DNA of 48,167 bases from an alpha proteobacterium SCGC AAA280-P20. GTDB lineage: Bacteria > Pseudomonadota > Alphaproteobacteria > Pelagibacterales > Pelagibacteraceae. Both the position numbers and the translations under genes were made by a program. Shown one piece after another: positions 1 to 8,511 of the stretch. How positions within the stretch are numbered: position 1 is the first letter of the stretch; each line of letters starts with the position of its first letter. Under the pieces are notes generated by a model. It was not told the DNA's origin. It did no database searches and was given only the letters and a program-made list of their open reading frames with translations. The stretch covers positions 1-48,167 of the forward strand of contig AQUE01000003.1 in NCBI GenBank assembly GCA_000371845.1, written 5' to 3'.

Positions 1-1
1 A

Positions 2-478
2 ATATTTTTAGGAAAAGAATATCATTTTGATATAGTGAGACCAGGAATAGCTTTATATGGAGGAAAATTATTTTTTAGAAAGGGATTAAAAAATGTAGTC
101 TCTTTGATATCTCCAGTTATTCAAATTAACCATCTTAAAAAAGGCGAAACAGCTGGTTACAATCAAAGCTATAAAGCAAAAAAAAATATAGTCACAGCAA
201 CAATTCCTCTTGGATATGCTGATGGAATAAAAATCAAAATTTCTAATATAGGTCATGTATTTTATAAAAATATTAAGCTCCCGATGATTGGGAGAATATC
301 TATGGATTTAATGATAGTGGATGTTAGTAAGGTTAAAAATAAAATTAAAATTGGAGATTATTTAGAAGTGTTTGGAAAAAATTTAAATTTAGATGGGTTT
401 GCAAAAGTCTCCGATACTTCTCCTTATGACATAATAACTTCTGTCTCTGATAGATGTGAAAGAGTTTACATTAATTAA
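2..478 (+). CDS. alr: Alanine racemase, C-terminal part (5' end outside window)
   Basis: PLP-dependent racemisation of L- to D-alanine for peptidoglycan. The frame is open from base 2 (I-F-L-G-K-E-Y-H) through the motif RPGIALYGG, so the gene enters from the left and the GTG at 35 is an internal codon, not a start. Visible family motifs are the catalytic tyrosine region AGYNQSY, then IPLGYADG, then MIGRISMDLMIVDV in the C-terminal beta domain, and the terminal SVSDRCERVY. About 158 residues of a usual 350-380 are present, missing the PLP-lysine barrel half. The stop is followed 2 bases later by the start of the MMPL gene, so they are probably co-transcribed. Family assignment is sure. Confidence 0.93.
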   Translation: MFLGKEYHFDIVRPGIALYGGKLFFRKGLKNVVSLISPVIQINHLKKGETAGYNQSYKAKKNIVTATIPLGYADGIKIKISNIGHVFYKNIKLPMIGRISMDLMIVDVSKVKNKIKIGDYLEVFGKNLNLDGFAKVSDTSPYDIITSVSDRCERVYIN

Positions 479-480
479 AA

Positions 481-2937
481 ATGAATTTTATAAATCAACT
501 TTATAAGAAATTTTTAGAAAGACCAAAATTAATACTAATTACATTAATACTAATACTTTCATTCTCTGTTTATAATGCAAAAAATTTTCAATTAGACGCA
601 TCAGCTGATTCATTACTATTAGAAAATGATCCTGATTTAAAATACCTAAGATCCGTAAATGAACGTTATTCATCTGAAGAATTTTTTGTAATTACATATT
701 CTCCTAAAAAAAAAATTAACGAGGAAAGCCTTAAGGAATTAAAAAAATTTGTTGATGAAATTAACAATATAAAATGGGTAAGCAAAAGCATAAGTGTTTT
801 AAATGCTCCTTTATTTGAAAGTTCTGACCAGTCCCTAATAGAAAAAATTAAAAATATTCAATACATAGTTACTCCAGGCATTGAAATTAATAGGGCCTTA
901 AATGAATTAAAAAATAGCCCAGTATATAAAAGATTAATAATAAATGATGACGCCACTACTTTTGGAATTGTTGTTTATATCAAAGATAATAAAGAATATT
1001 TATCAGCTTTGAAAATAAATCAAAATTTTCTAGACAAACAACAGAATAATAAACTTTCAGAAAAAGATTTGAATGACTTTGAGACTCATAAACAAGTTTT
1101 AGAAAAACTTAAAAAAGAACACAATAAAAATTTAGAACTTTATAATATTGAGATTAGATCTCATATTTCAAAAAATAAAAATATTGCAGATATTAATCTT
1201 TCTGGAATTCCTATGATAGCCGATGATTTGATATCGTTTGTTAAAAAAGACATAACTGTGTTTGGCTCAGGCGTTTTTATTTTTATTCTAATAACTTTGT
1301 GGTTTATCTTTAGAGATATTAGATGGGTAATCTTCCCACTTCTAAGTTGTTTTTTATCTATAGCTATAATGGTTGGAATGTTAGGTTACTTAAATTGGAA
1401 AGTAACAGTCATATCATCTAATTTTATTTCGTTGATGCTTATTCTTACGATGGAAATAAATATTCACTATGTAGAAAGATACAAGCAGCTACAAGCTGAA
1501 TTTCCTAAAAAGAAAGAGAACTATCTTACCTATCTGACTACAACAAAAATTTTTACACCAATTTTATACGCTGTGCTAACAACTGTACTTGCATTTTTAT
1601 CATTTATTTTTTGCGATATTAAACCAGTTATAGATTTTGGATGGATGATGACACTTGGATTATTTATTTCGTTATTTGTATCAATGATATTACTTCCTTA
1701 CTTAATTATTAAATTTAAACCAAAAGCAACGCCTATTCATGAAAGCAAAGATTCAAAAATAGCAGAAGTATTTGCATCCATTGCATTGAATCAAAGGTTT
1801 TTAGTGTTGGCCTTTTCATCTGTTATTTTAATTTTAAGTATTTATGGAATGACAAGACTAAAGGTTGAAAATAGTTTTATTAACTACTTTGATAAAAAAA
1901 CCGAAATATATCAAGGAATGAAATTAATTGATGAAAAATTAGGAGGAACAACTCCATTGGAAATTATTTTAAAATTTAAGGACACGGACAAAAAAAATAG
2001 TAAGAATGATGATGAATTTTTTGAAGGCTCTGACTCAAGTGAATACAAAGACAGTTATTGGTTTACTAATTTTAGAGTAGATAACATTGTTAATGTTCAT
2101 AAATATTTAGAATCTTTGCCTGAGATAGGAAAAGTCTTATCTTTTTATTCAGTTTTACAATTAGGTGAGAAAATTAATGATAATAAGAAATTAGGTCCTC
2201 TAGAAATGGCAATTTTGTACAGTAAATTGCCGGATGATATAAAAAAAAGCATAGTAACACCTTATGTTTCAATTGAAAATAATGAAGCAAGAATTTCTCT
2301 TAGAATAATAGATTCTAACCCTAATCTTAATAGAAAAGAACTTTTAATAAAAATACAAAAAGATTTAGAAGAAAAATTAAAACTTAAAAAAGATGAATTT
2401 AAAATCACAGGTATATTAGTAATATTTAATAACTTACTACAAAGTTTATTTGATTCACAAATTAAAACTTTGGGAATAACATTTGCAGGAATTTTTATTT
2501 TATTATTAATATTATTCAAATCTTTATCTTGGTCTATTGTGGCTGCCATTCCAAATTTTACAGCTGCTTTATTTATTTTGGGAAGCTTAGGACTATTTAA
2601 TGTTCCTTTAGACATGATGACAATAACGATCGCGTCTATTACCGTTGGGATAGCTATTGATAATAGTATTCACTACATTTATCGCTTTAGAGAAGAATTT
2701 AAAATAAACAAAAATTATAAAAAAACTATTGAGATTTGCCATAGATCTGTTGGCAAAGCGATAGTTAATGCTTCGTTAACTATTGTCTTTGGATTTTCAA
2801 TATTAATACTTTCAAACTTTATTCCTTCAATTTATTTTGGAATTTTTACTGGTTTAGCAATGTTAACAGCAATGACTCTTGTATTAACTTTAATGCCTCA
2901 GTTAATTGCTATTATTAAACCATTTAAGAATGGATAA
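481..2937 (+). CDS. MMPL/RND-superfamily exporter (COG1033-type)
   Basis: Inner-membrane RND-type protein of 818 residues. The architecture is the duplicated MMPL one: an N-terminal membrane anchor (about residues 15-33), a soluble loop (about 35-255), a block of five or six membrane segments (about 258-410), a short linker, another anchor (about 437-457), a second soluble loop, and a final block of segments (about 660-812). Acidic residues inside the membrane blocks (MEINIHYVERY and IAIDNSIHYIYRF) match the proton-relay helices of the family. The substrate cannot be read from sequence; relatives export lipids, hopanoids or other hydrophobic compounds. It lies between alr and cvpA-purF, where I recall many alphaproteobacteria carrying radA. 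The cvpA start overlaps its last codons. Confidence 0.85.
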   Translation: MNFINQLYKKFLERPKLILITLILILSFSVYNAKNFQLDASADSLLLENDPDLKYLRSVNERYSSEEFFVITYSPKKKINEESLKELKKFVDEINNIKWVSKSISVLNAPLFESSDQSLIEKIKNIQYIVTPGIEINRALNELKNSPVYKRLIINDDATTFGIVVYIKDNKEYLSALKINQNFLDKQQNNKLSEKDLNDFETHKQVLEKLKKEHNKNLELYNIEIRSHISKNKNIADINLSGIPMIADDLISFVKKDITVFGSGVFIFILITLWFIFRDIRWVIFPLLSCFLSIAIMVGMLGYLNWKVTVISSNFISLMLILTMEINIHYVERYKQLQAEFPKKKENYLTYLTTTKIFTPILYAVLTTVLAFLSFIFCDIKPVIDFGWMMTLGLFISLFVSMILLPYLIIKFKPKATPIHESKDSKIAEVFASIALNQRFLVLAFSSVILILSIYGMTRLKVENSFINYFDKKTEIYQGMKLIDEKLGGTTPLEIILKFKDTDKKNSKNDDEFFEGSDSSEYKDSYWFTNFRVDNIVNVHKYLESLPEIGKVLSFYSVLQLGEKINDNKKLGPLEMAILYSKLPDDIKKSIVTPYVSIENNEARISLRIIDSNPNLNRKELLIKIQKDLEEKLKLKKDEFKITGILVIFNNLLQSLFDSQIKTLGITFAGIFILLLILFKSLSWSIVAAIPNFTAALFILGSLGLFNVPLDMMTITIASITVGIAIDNSIHYIYRFREEFKINKNYKKTIEICHRSVGKAIVNASLTIVFGFSILILSNFIPSIYFGIFTGLAMLTAMTLVLTLMPQLIAIIKPFKNG

Positions 2938-3478
2938 TTTTATAAATTTTTTTCAGTCTAATAACATAAATACATTCGATATCATCGTAGCTACAATCAT
3001 TGTCTTTAACTTAATATCCTCGACTAAAAAGGGATTTGTATTGAGTTTGATTTCTTTTTTAAAATGGATCATTGCTTTTATAGTGGCGAAATTTTCAATT
3101 CCTTATGCCCTTCCTTATGTTGGTAAAATAATTGAAAATGAGTCTACGGCAAGAACAGTGGCCGGTGTAACTGTGTTTTTATTAAGTCTATTCTTAATTA
3201 TAGTCTTAGGCAAAGCTATGGGAAAATCTTTAAAATGGGCTGGTTTAGGAGGAATTGATAAATTGTTTGGGTTTATCTTTGGGGGGATTACGGGTTATTT
3301 TTATTGTGTTATAGTACTGAGTCTATCTAATTATATTTACCTATATGATAAGTGGCCTGCCTATCTCAAAAACGGCTCTTCTTACAACGTCATCGAATAT
3401 GGACGAAAATTATTTGATGAGAAAATTCTATTTAGCAACGAATACATTGATGAAACAAAAAAGAAATTAAAAAAATAG
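2930..3478 (+). CDS. cvpA: CvpA family membrane protein
   Basis: Small integral membrane protein of the colicin V production family, about 182 residues from the ATG at 2930. An upstream in-frame TTG at 2906 would add eight residues lying inside the MMPL gene, so I prefer the ATG, which overlaps the MMPL stop by eight bases. It has about four hydrophobic segments and the family's N-terminal FDIIVATIIVFN and SSTKKGFVLSLISFLKW pattern. Its position directly before purF reproduces the cvpA-purF operon of enterobacteria and many alphaproteobacteria. Its molecular role is unsettled; relatives affect colicin secretion and envelope homeostasis. There are four bases between its stop and the purF ATG. 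Confidence 0.85.
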   Translation: MDNFINFFQSNNINTFDIIVATIIVFNLISSTKKGFVLSLISFLKWIIAFIVAKFSIPYALPYVGKIIENESTARTVAGVTVFLLSLFLIIVLGKAMGKSLKWAGLGGIDKLFGFIFGGITGYFYCVIVLSLSNYIYLYDKWPAYLKNGSSYNVIEYGRKLFDEKILFSNEYIDETKKKLKK

Positions 3479-3482
3479 TTTT

Positions 3483-4934
3483 ATGCTACTAGATTTAGAC
3501 GCTGACAAATTAAAAGAAGAGTGTGGTGTTTTTGGAATCTTTGATCATATTGATGCTTCAGCATTAACTGCTTTAGGATTGCATTCTTTGCAACATCGAG
3601 GTCAGGAATCTTGCGGTATTGTTTCTTATGATGGTAAAAATTATTTTTCTGAAAGAAGATTGGGTCTAGTTGGAGATAACTTCACAAAAGAAACTACTAT
3701 ACAAAAACTTCCTGGAAATTTTGCAATAGGTCATAACCGTTATTCTACAACAGGAGCTCCTATCCTAAGAAATATCCAGCCCTTTTTTGCAGATTTATAT
3801 ACTGGTGGAATTAGTATTGCTCATAATGGAAATCTTACTAATTCAATAATGCTAAGAGAAAAAATGATTAAAGATGGAGCTATCTTTCAAACTACATCCG
3901 ATACAGAAACAATAGTTCAGTTAATAGCTCGTTCAAAAAGGTTAAAAACTATTGATAAAATAATAGACTCTTTATTTCAAATACAAGGTGGATACGCTCT
4001 TGTTATGCTAACAAATAAAAAACTGATTGGCGTAAGAGATCCTTATGGAATAAGACCTTTAGTCCTTGGTAAGTTAAAAAAATCATATGTGCTTGCCTCT
4101 GAAACTTGTGCACTGGATATTATAGGTGCAACTTTTGTTCGTGAAGTCGAGAATGGTGAAATTATAGTTATTACAAATGATGGGGTTGAAAGCATTAAAC
4201 CCTTTCCGAAAATGAGAGCTCGTCCATGCATATTTGAATATATATATTTTGCAAGACCTGACAGTTTAATGTCGGGCAAAAGTGTCTATGAGTTTAGAAA
4301 AAATTTCGGTGAACAATTAGCAAAAGAATCTCATGTAGATGCTGATATGGTTTCAGCAGTTCCAGATTCTGGAGTGCCTGCTGCAATAGGATATTCTAAA
4401 GAATCTAAGATCCCTTTTGAATTAGGATTGATAAGAAATCATTATGTAGGAAGAACCTTCATTGAACCTACTCAACAAATTAGACAATTGGGTGTTAAAT
4501 TAAAACACAATCCAAATGCATCTTTAGTTAAAAATAAAAGAATAATTTTAATAGATGATTCAATAGTAAGAGGAACTACATCTAAAAAAATAGTTCAGAT
4601 GATGTACGATGCCGGTGCAAAAGAAGTGCACATGAGAATATCTTGCCCTCCAATCATGTATCCTGATTACTATGGAATTGACACTCCGGATAAAGATCAG
4701 CTTTTGGCCTCAAATATGTCCTTAGATGAAATGACTAAATATATTGGTGTCAAAACTTTAAAATTCTTGTCCATAGATGGTATTTACAAAGCTATGGGTT
4801 ATCAAAAACGTAATAATACAAATCCAGAGTTTACAGATCATTATTTTACAGGAGATTATCCAATACCTCCTCTTGATCAGTCAAATAGAAGCGTAAAAGA
4901 CAATCAGTTATCTCTACTAAGCAATATTAGATAA
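3483..4934 (+). CDS. purF: Amidophosphoribosyltransferase (first step of purine synthesis)
   Basis: Transfers glutamine amide nitrogen to PRPP, giving 5-phosphoribosylamine. The 483 residues hold an N-terminal Ntn glutaminase domain whose nucleophile is Cys14 (EECGVFGIF), implying removal of a 13-residue propeptide, followed by a type I phosphoribosyltransferase domain with PRPP loop ILIDDSIVRGTTS. Glutaminase landmarks HRGQESCGI, GHNRYSTTG and AHNGNLTN are present. The propeptide resembles the Bacillus-type enzyme, but the C-terminal cysteine pair that ligates 4Fe-4S there is absent: the local sequence is PEFTDHYFTGDYP. A complete cluster is therefore unlikely. The gene ends two bases before the der stop on the other strand (convergent). 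Confidence 0.96.
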   Translation: MLLDLDADKLKEECGVFGIFDHIDASALTALGLHSLQHRGQESCGIVSYDGKNYFSERRLGLVGDNFTKETTIQKLPGNFAIGHNRYSTTGAPILRNIQPFFADLYTGGISIAHNGNLTNSIMLREKMIKDGAIFQTTSDTETIVQLIARSKRLKTIDKIIDSLFQIQGGYALVMLTNKKLIGVRDPYGIRPLVLGKLKKSYVLASETCALDIIGATFVREVENGEIIVITNDGVESIKPFPKMRARPCIFEYIYFARPDSLMSGKSVYEFRKNFGEQLAKESHVDADMVSAVPDSGVPAAIGYSKESKIPFELGLIRNHYVGRTFIEPTQQIRQLGVKLKHNPNASLVKNKRIILIDDSIVRGTTSKKIVQMMYDAGAKEVHMRISCPPIMYPDYYGIDTPDKDQLLASNMSLDEMTKYIGVKTLKFLSIDGIYKAMGYQKRNNTNPEFTDHYFTGDYPIPPLDQSNRSVKDNQLSLLSNIR

Positions 4935-4947
4935 TTTAATATTTTTT
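4923..4947. terminator. Putative AT-only hairpin terminator between purF and der
   Basis: The arms AATATTA (4923-4929) and TAATATT (4937-4943) form a 7-bp stem with a 7-base loop, followed on the + strand by a T run to 4947. The stem spans both stop codons of the convergent purF and der genes. With no G:C pairs it is weak, so the call rests on position and the T tract. Confidence 0.35.
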
Positions 4948-5256
4948 AGTTTTAAAGGGATTTTCAGCACTAACAAATCTTAAAAAGATTTTAAAGCCCT
5001 TAATATTAAATTTTTTACTTAAACTTTTTGATAAATATTTTTGATAATCCAATGAAAGTTTATTGGCTTGGTTTCCGAAAATTTTGAAAATGATTGGTCT
5101 TGTGCTGACTTGTTTAATATATTTTATTTTGGGACGAAATTTTGAATATACAGGGATTTTGTTTTTATTTATTGCCTCCTGCAAAGCTTGATTTAAATCT
5201 TTATTATCGTAATTTTTTCTTAAACGAGAATGTATGCTAATTACTTCATCAAATAT
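4936..5256 (-). CDS. der: GTPase Der, C-terminal KH-like domain, in the -1 frame relative to its N-terminal part
   Basis: This frame continues Der after the break at 5256-5262: I-F-D-E-V-I-S, then about 100 residues carrying the conserved KH-like domain with IKYIKQVSTRPIIFKIFGNQ, LSLDYQKYLSKSLSKKF and the terminal ENPFK. These match the C-terminal ribosome-binding domain of Der/EngA. There is no convincing start: the first usable in-frame start, TTG at 5184, lies inside the domain linker, so independent translation is unlikely. It is probably made as a fusion with the part ending at 5241, by -1 slippage, or the frame is broken by a one-base deletion or sequence error. Domain identification is sure; how it is expressed is not. 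Confidence 0.8.
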   Translation of the reverse strand: MFDEVISIHSRLRKNYDNKDLNQALQEAINKNKIPVYSKFRPKIKYIKQVSTRPIIFKIFGNQANKLSLDYQKYLSKSLSKKFNIKGFKIFLRFVSAENPFKTKKY

Positions 5257-5768
5257 TTTTTTGGAAATTCTAATTTTAAAGAACAGATACTAAATGGATC
5301 TGCTAATAAAGCATCAGAAAATAAATTTTTTATATAATAAATATATTCATTTTTAATTTTCTTTAATTCATCAACTAAATCAATTTTGTTGATAACAAAA
5401 ATTAATCCTTTGCCTTTATCTAATATTAATCTGCAAATTTGTTTATCTGTTTTTGTAAATTCTTTGTCGGCTTCAATCATAAACAGAACAACGTCTGCAA
5501 GGTAAATTGCTTTTAAACTTTCTTTTGTAATATATTGCTGCTCATCAGATTTTGATTTTCCTTTTCTTTTTAATCCTCCTGAATCAATTAATTTAAAAGT
5601 CCTGTTTTTGTATGAAATGTTATCTATAAAAAGATCTGTTGTTGTTCCTGGTATTTCACTAACAGGTGATAAATCTTTATTTAAAACTTTATTGAAAAAA
5701 GTAGATTTACCAACATTTGGTTTTCCTACTATTGCAAGAGTTATAACTCCTGATGATATTTTATCCAT
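5241..5768 (-). CDS. der: GTPase Der, single G domain (second-domain type), reading frame ends early
   Basis: Ribosome-assembly GTPase. Visible motifs: P loop GKPNVGKS (15-22), G2 threonine in PGTTTD, G3 DSGG (62-65) followed by LKRKGK, and G4 NKID (127-130). The LKRKGK stretch and the later SLKAIYLADVVLF pattern match the second G domain of canonical Der. The usual first G domain is missing: this start overlaps the bamB stop as TAATG. The frame stops after 175 residues, just past an A7 run (5256-5262) read as A AAA AAA. Shifting -1 there joins it to the KH-like domain in 4936-5256, giving about 277 residues against about 440-490 for normal Der. It is the last gene of the yfgM-bamB-der run. 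Confidence 0.85.
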   Translation of the reverse strand: MDKISSGVITLAIVGKPNVGKSTFFNKVLNKDLSPVSEIPGTTTDLFIDNISYKNRTFKLIDSGGLKRKGKSKSDEQQYITKESLKAIYLADVVLFMIEADKEFTKTDKQICRLILDKGKGLIFVINKIDLVDELKKIKNEYIYYIKNLFSDALLADPFSICSLKLEFPKKYLMK

Positions 5769-7066
5769 TAATTGAGTATTATTAATTCTGATGAACGATT
5801 AAGGATTAATATTTTATTATCAACTATAATCGGTGCCCTAGATAGATCATTGTTAATTTTTTTATGAGTGACATACTTTCCGTCAATTGCTGATATTTTA
5901 TAAATATCTCCATTTGAAGATGTTGCATATAAATTGTTCGAAGCTAATAACAATCCATAATAATCTAGAGGAACTTTCTTATCATTTGACAATTTAGCAA
6001 GATTTAAAGACCATAAAATAGTTCCATTTAATTTATTGAAAGCAATAACAAATCCATTTTCTGTTAAGACAAATAAATATTTATCTGTACTGATATGATT
6101 TTGAATTGATGATAATTTATGAGACCACTTTATTTCACCTGTTTCGAGGTTAAAATTAAAAAAATCACCGCTGTTAGAAGAAACATAAACATCTTTTTTA
6201 TCAACTAGAATATTAGAAATCTTGAAAACTAAATTATTAGAAATGGTATTTTGAGATAAAATATTTTTAGTCCAAATTATAACTTGCTGATCTAAGTCAA
6301 TTGCAGTGATATCTCCAACATCATTGGAAAATAATAATTTATTATCATATAATGAAATATTACTTGATCTAGATGGTTTTATTAGACCGGACAAAGATTC
6401 AAAACTCCATATTTTTTGACCATCTGATGGATTGAAGGCATAAAGACGACTATTTTGATTTACGACATACAAAACGCCTTTATGAAAGTTCAAATGTGAT
6501 GAAAATGGAATCCCGTAATTTTGTTGCCAAATAGTCTTTCCAGCCTGAACATCAATTGAATAAATAAATCCTAAATTATCAGCTGCGTACAAAACATCAC
6601 CATTTAAAAATAATGCAATATTTTTTGGATAATCATTATAAGAACTTTCGTATATTTTTAATTCCCAAATAATTTTTTGACTGATCGTATCAAATTTATA
6701 AACTTTTCCTTTTTCATCACTAAAGAAAACATAATTTTCAAACACTAATAATGACCCACTGTCATTATTCTTGTTTATGTAATCTCCAATACTCTTTTTA
6801 AAAATATCTTGAAATTTTCCTTCATAAACTAAATGGTCATAAAAATTGTTAGAAGAAAAATGTTCATATGACCATTTTTTATTAAGCTGAGGTTGATTTA
6901 ATTGTAATAGAGACCTGGAATCAACTTCCTTATCAAAAACATTATTTGCATCGAAAACATTTATTTTTTCACCTTGTTTTTTAAAAATATCAAGATCTAC
7001 TTTTTTATCTTTGTCTGACGAACATGAAAAGATTATTAGTGAAAAAAATATTAAAAGTAATTTCAT
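5768..7066 (-). CDS. bamB: BamB-like outer-membrane lipoprotein, PQQ-type beta-propeller
   Basis: Predicted lipoprotein of 432 residues. The signal peptide ends in a lipobox with Cys15 (LIIFSC), followed by a polar linker and a propeller of repeated blades carrying the tryptophan-docking pattern (KIIWELKIY, KTIWQQNYG, QKIWSFE, VIIWTKN, EIKWSHK, TILWSLN). This is the fold of BamB, the BAM-complex subunit that helps insert outer-membrane beta-barrels. The neighbours support it: yfgM-like upstream and der downstream reproduce the yfgM-bamB-der order of E. coli. The stop overlaps the der start. Other PQQ-repeat lipoproteins share the fold, so BamB rests on fold, lipobox and synteny together. Confidence 0.82.
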   Translation of the reverse strand: MKLLLIFFSLIIFSCSSDKDKKVDLDIFKKQGEKINVFDANNVFDKEVDSRSLLQLNQPQLNKKWSYEHFSSNNFYDHLVYEGKFQDIFKKSIGDYINKNNDSGSLLVFENYVFFSDEKGKVYKFDTISQKIIWELKIYESSYNDYPKNIALFLNGDVLYAADNLGFIYSIDVQAGKTIWQQNYGIPFSSHLNFHKGVLYVVNQNSRLYAFNPSDGQKIWSFESLSGLIKPSRSSNISLYDNKLLFSNDVGDITAIDLDQQVIIWTKNILSQNTISNNLVFKISNILVDKKDVYVSSNSGDFFNFNLETGEIKWSHKLSSIQNHISTDKYLFVLTENGFVIAFNKLNGTILWSLNLAKLSNDKKVPLDYYGLLLASNNLYATSSNGDIYKISAIDGKYVTHKKINNDLSRAPIIVDNKILILNRSSELIILN

Positions 7067-7699
7067 TTATTTTATATCTTTGATTTTCTTTTCTAGATCT
7101 TTTTTATAAATTTCTGAAATATCTGAAATTTTAATAGCCTGATCATAGATATCTTTTGCTTTAATTTTTTGACCTTTGCTTAAATAAAAATCACCTAATA
7201 CCTCCAACGACAAAACTCTCCATGGAGAATTTTTAAAATCACCGGGATTTAATAAATTTAAAAATTGCAATTCATCTAAATTGTCGAAAGCTAACAAGGC
7301 TTTTTTAATTTTAAATAAATCTTTATCATTCTTTTCTATATTAGACTTAATTGCGTAATCTAAAATTGAAATTTGTTCATTTTTATTTTCTTTCGATAAT
7401 TCTAGTAATTTGGAAATTGCTAATACTTTGTATAGATTGATTTTAGAATCTTTTAAAATTTCTAGTCTTATTTTAGCTTCAGCTATTTTTTTATCATTAA
7501 TAAGGCTTAGAATTACGACATATTCTTGCGTATATTTTTTTGCTCTATTTTCAAAAATAATATTTTTACAAACTATAAAGGCAATTGTTAAAATAATTAA
7601 AGATAAGAAAATAATAATTATTAATTTATATTTTTTAAAAAAATTTATAAATTTATCTTGTTTTAAATCGTCTTCTATTTCGTTAAAAATTTGATTCAT
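7067..7699 (-). CDS. YfgM-like membrane-anchored TPR protein
   Basis: 210 residues: a short charged cytoplasmic N-terminus, one hydrophobic anchor (about 26-46, LIIIIFLSLIILTIAFIVC), then a helical region with TPR-like periodicity (for example WRVLSLEVLGDFYLSKGQK). This is the layout of E. coli YfgM, a SecYEG-associated periplasmic chaperone partner. Its place before bamB and der gives the same order as in E. coli. Its ATG overlaps the panB stop as ATGA, and its stop lies directly before the bamB ATG, implying translational coupling. Sequence conservation is low, so the name depends on topology and synteny. Confidence 0.7.
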   Translation of the reverse strand: MNQIFNEIEDDLKQDKFINFFKKYKLIIIIFLSLIILTIAFIVCKNIIFENRAKKYTQEYVVILSLINDKKIAEAKIRLEILKDSKINLYKVLAISKLLELSKENKNEQISILDYAIKSNIEKNDKDLFKIKKALLAFDNLDELQFLNLLNPGDFKNSPWRVLSLEVLGDFYLSKGQKIKAKDIYDQAIKISDISEIYKKDLEKKIKDIK

Positions 7700-8511
7700 G
7701 AAATTTGATACATATTTTTAATGTTCGGAAAATTATTATTTTTTAAATCTTTTACAAATTTTTTTATACAAATCTCAGTTCTTTCCTTAAAATTATCATA
7801 CATTTTAACAAACTTTGGGGGCTTTTCTGAAAATCCCAGGAGGTCTTCTGTGACTAAAATTTGTCCATCACATTTATTTGATGCGCCTATTCCTATTGTT
7901 GGAATGTTTATACTTTGATTAATTTTATCCGCTAAATCTTTAATAACACATTCTACGACCACTGAAAAAGCTCCTGCTTTTTCTATAAAAATAGAATCTT
8001 TTATAATTTGATTAAAGCTTAAATAATCTTTTCCTTTAACTCTGTAATCTGATTTTTTTCTTACGCTTTGCGGCAATAACCCTACATGTCCCATAACTGG
8101 TATACTGTTATCGACTAAATATTTAATAGTTTTATAAACCTTAACTCCACCCTCAACTTTAACTGCATCACAATTTGTTTCTTTCATAATTTTTTTTGCA
8201 TTTTTGAGAGCTAACTTAGGACTTTTTTCATAAGTTCCAATTGGCATATCAACAACTAATAAACTTTTATTAACTCCTCTCCTCACTGCTTTTCCATGCA
8301 TAATCATCATCTCTAAAGTAACTTCTCTTGTAGATTTCATTCCGTGCAGTACCATGCCTAATGAATCTCCAACTAAAATTATATCGCAATATTTGTCTAA
8401 AATTTCTGCCATTGGCGTTGTATAAGCAGTTAGACACACCAGTGGTTTTTTAAATTTTTTAAATTTAATATTATTTATTGTTATTTTTTTTTTCAAAAAT
8501 TTTACTCCCAT
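7696..8511 (-). CDS. panB: 3-methyl-2-oxobutanoate hydroxymethyltransferase
   Basis: First committed step of pantothenate (CoA precursor) synthesis: transfer of a hydroxymethyl group from 5,10-methylene-THF to 2-oxoisovalerate, giving ketopantoate. At 271 residues it has family length. Motifs: LVCLTAYTTPMAEILD, the metal-binding LVGDSLGMVLHG, VVDMPIGTYE, DAVKVEGG, PVMGHVGLLPQS, and the IPTIGIGASNKCDGQILVTEDLLG block. The start ATGGGAGTAA overlaps the guaA stop by ten bases. No panC is in the window, so the rest of the pathway must be elsewhere or absent. Confidence 0.95.
   Translation of the reverse strand: MGVKFLKKKITINNIKFKKFKKPLVCLTAYTTPMAEILDKYCDIILVGDSLGMVLHGMKSTREVTLEMMIMHGKAVRRGVNKSLLVVDMPIGTYEKSPKLALKNAKKIMKETNCDAVKVEGGVKVYKTIKYLVDNSIPVMGHVGLLPQSVRKKSDYRVKGKDYLSFNQIIKDSIFIEKAGAFSVVVECVIKDLADKINQSINIPTIGIGASNKCDGQILVTEDLLGFSEKPPKFVKMYDNFKERTEICIKKFVKDLKNNNFPNIKNMYQIS

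Noticed and set aside
2262..2615. 117-codon frame antisense to the MMPL gene
   Set aside because: Shadow of the real gene; composition and lack of motifs do not support coding.
2906..2929. Upstream TTG start for cvpA
   Set aside because: It would add eight residues deeper in the MMPL gene; the ATG at 2930 gives the family N-terminus.
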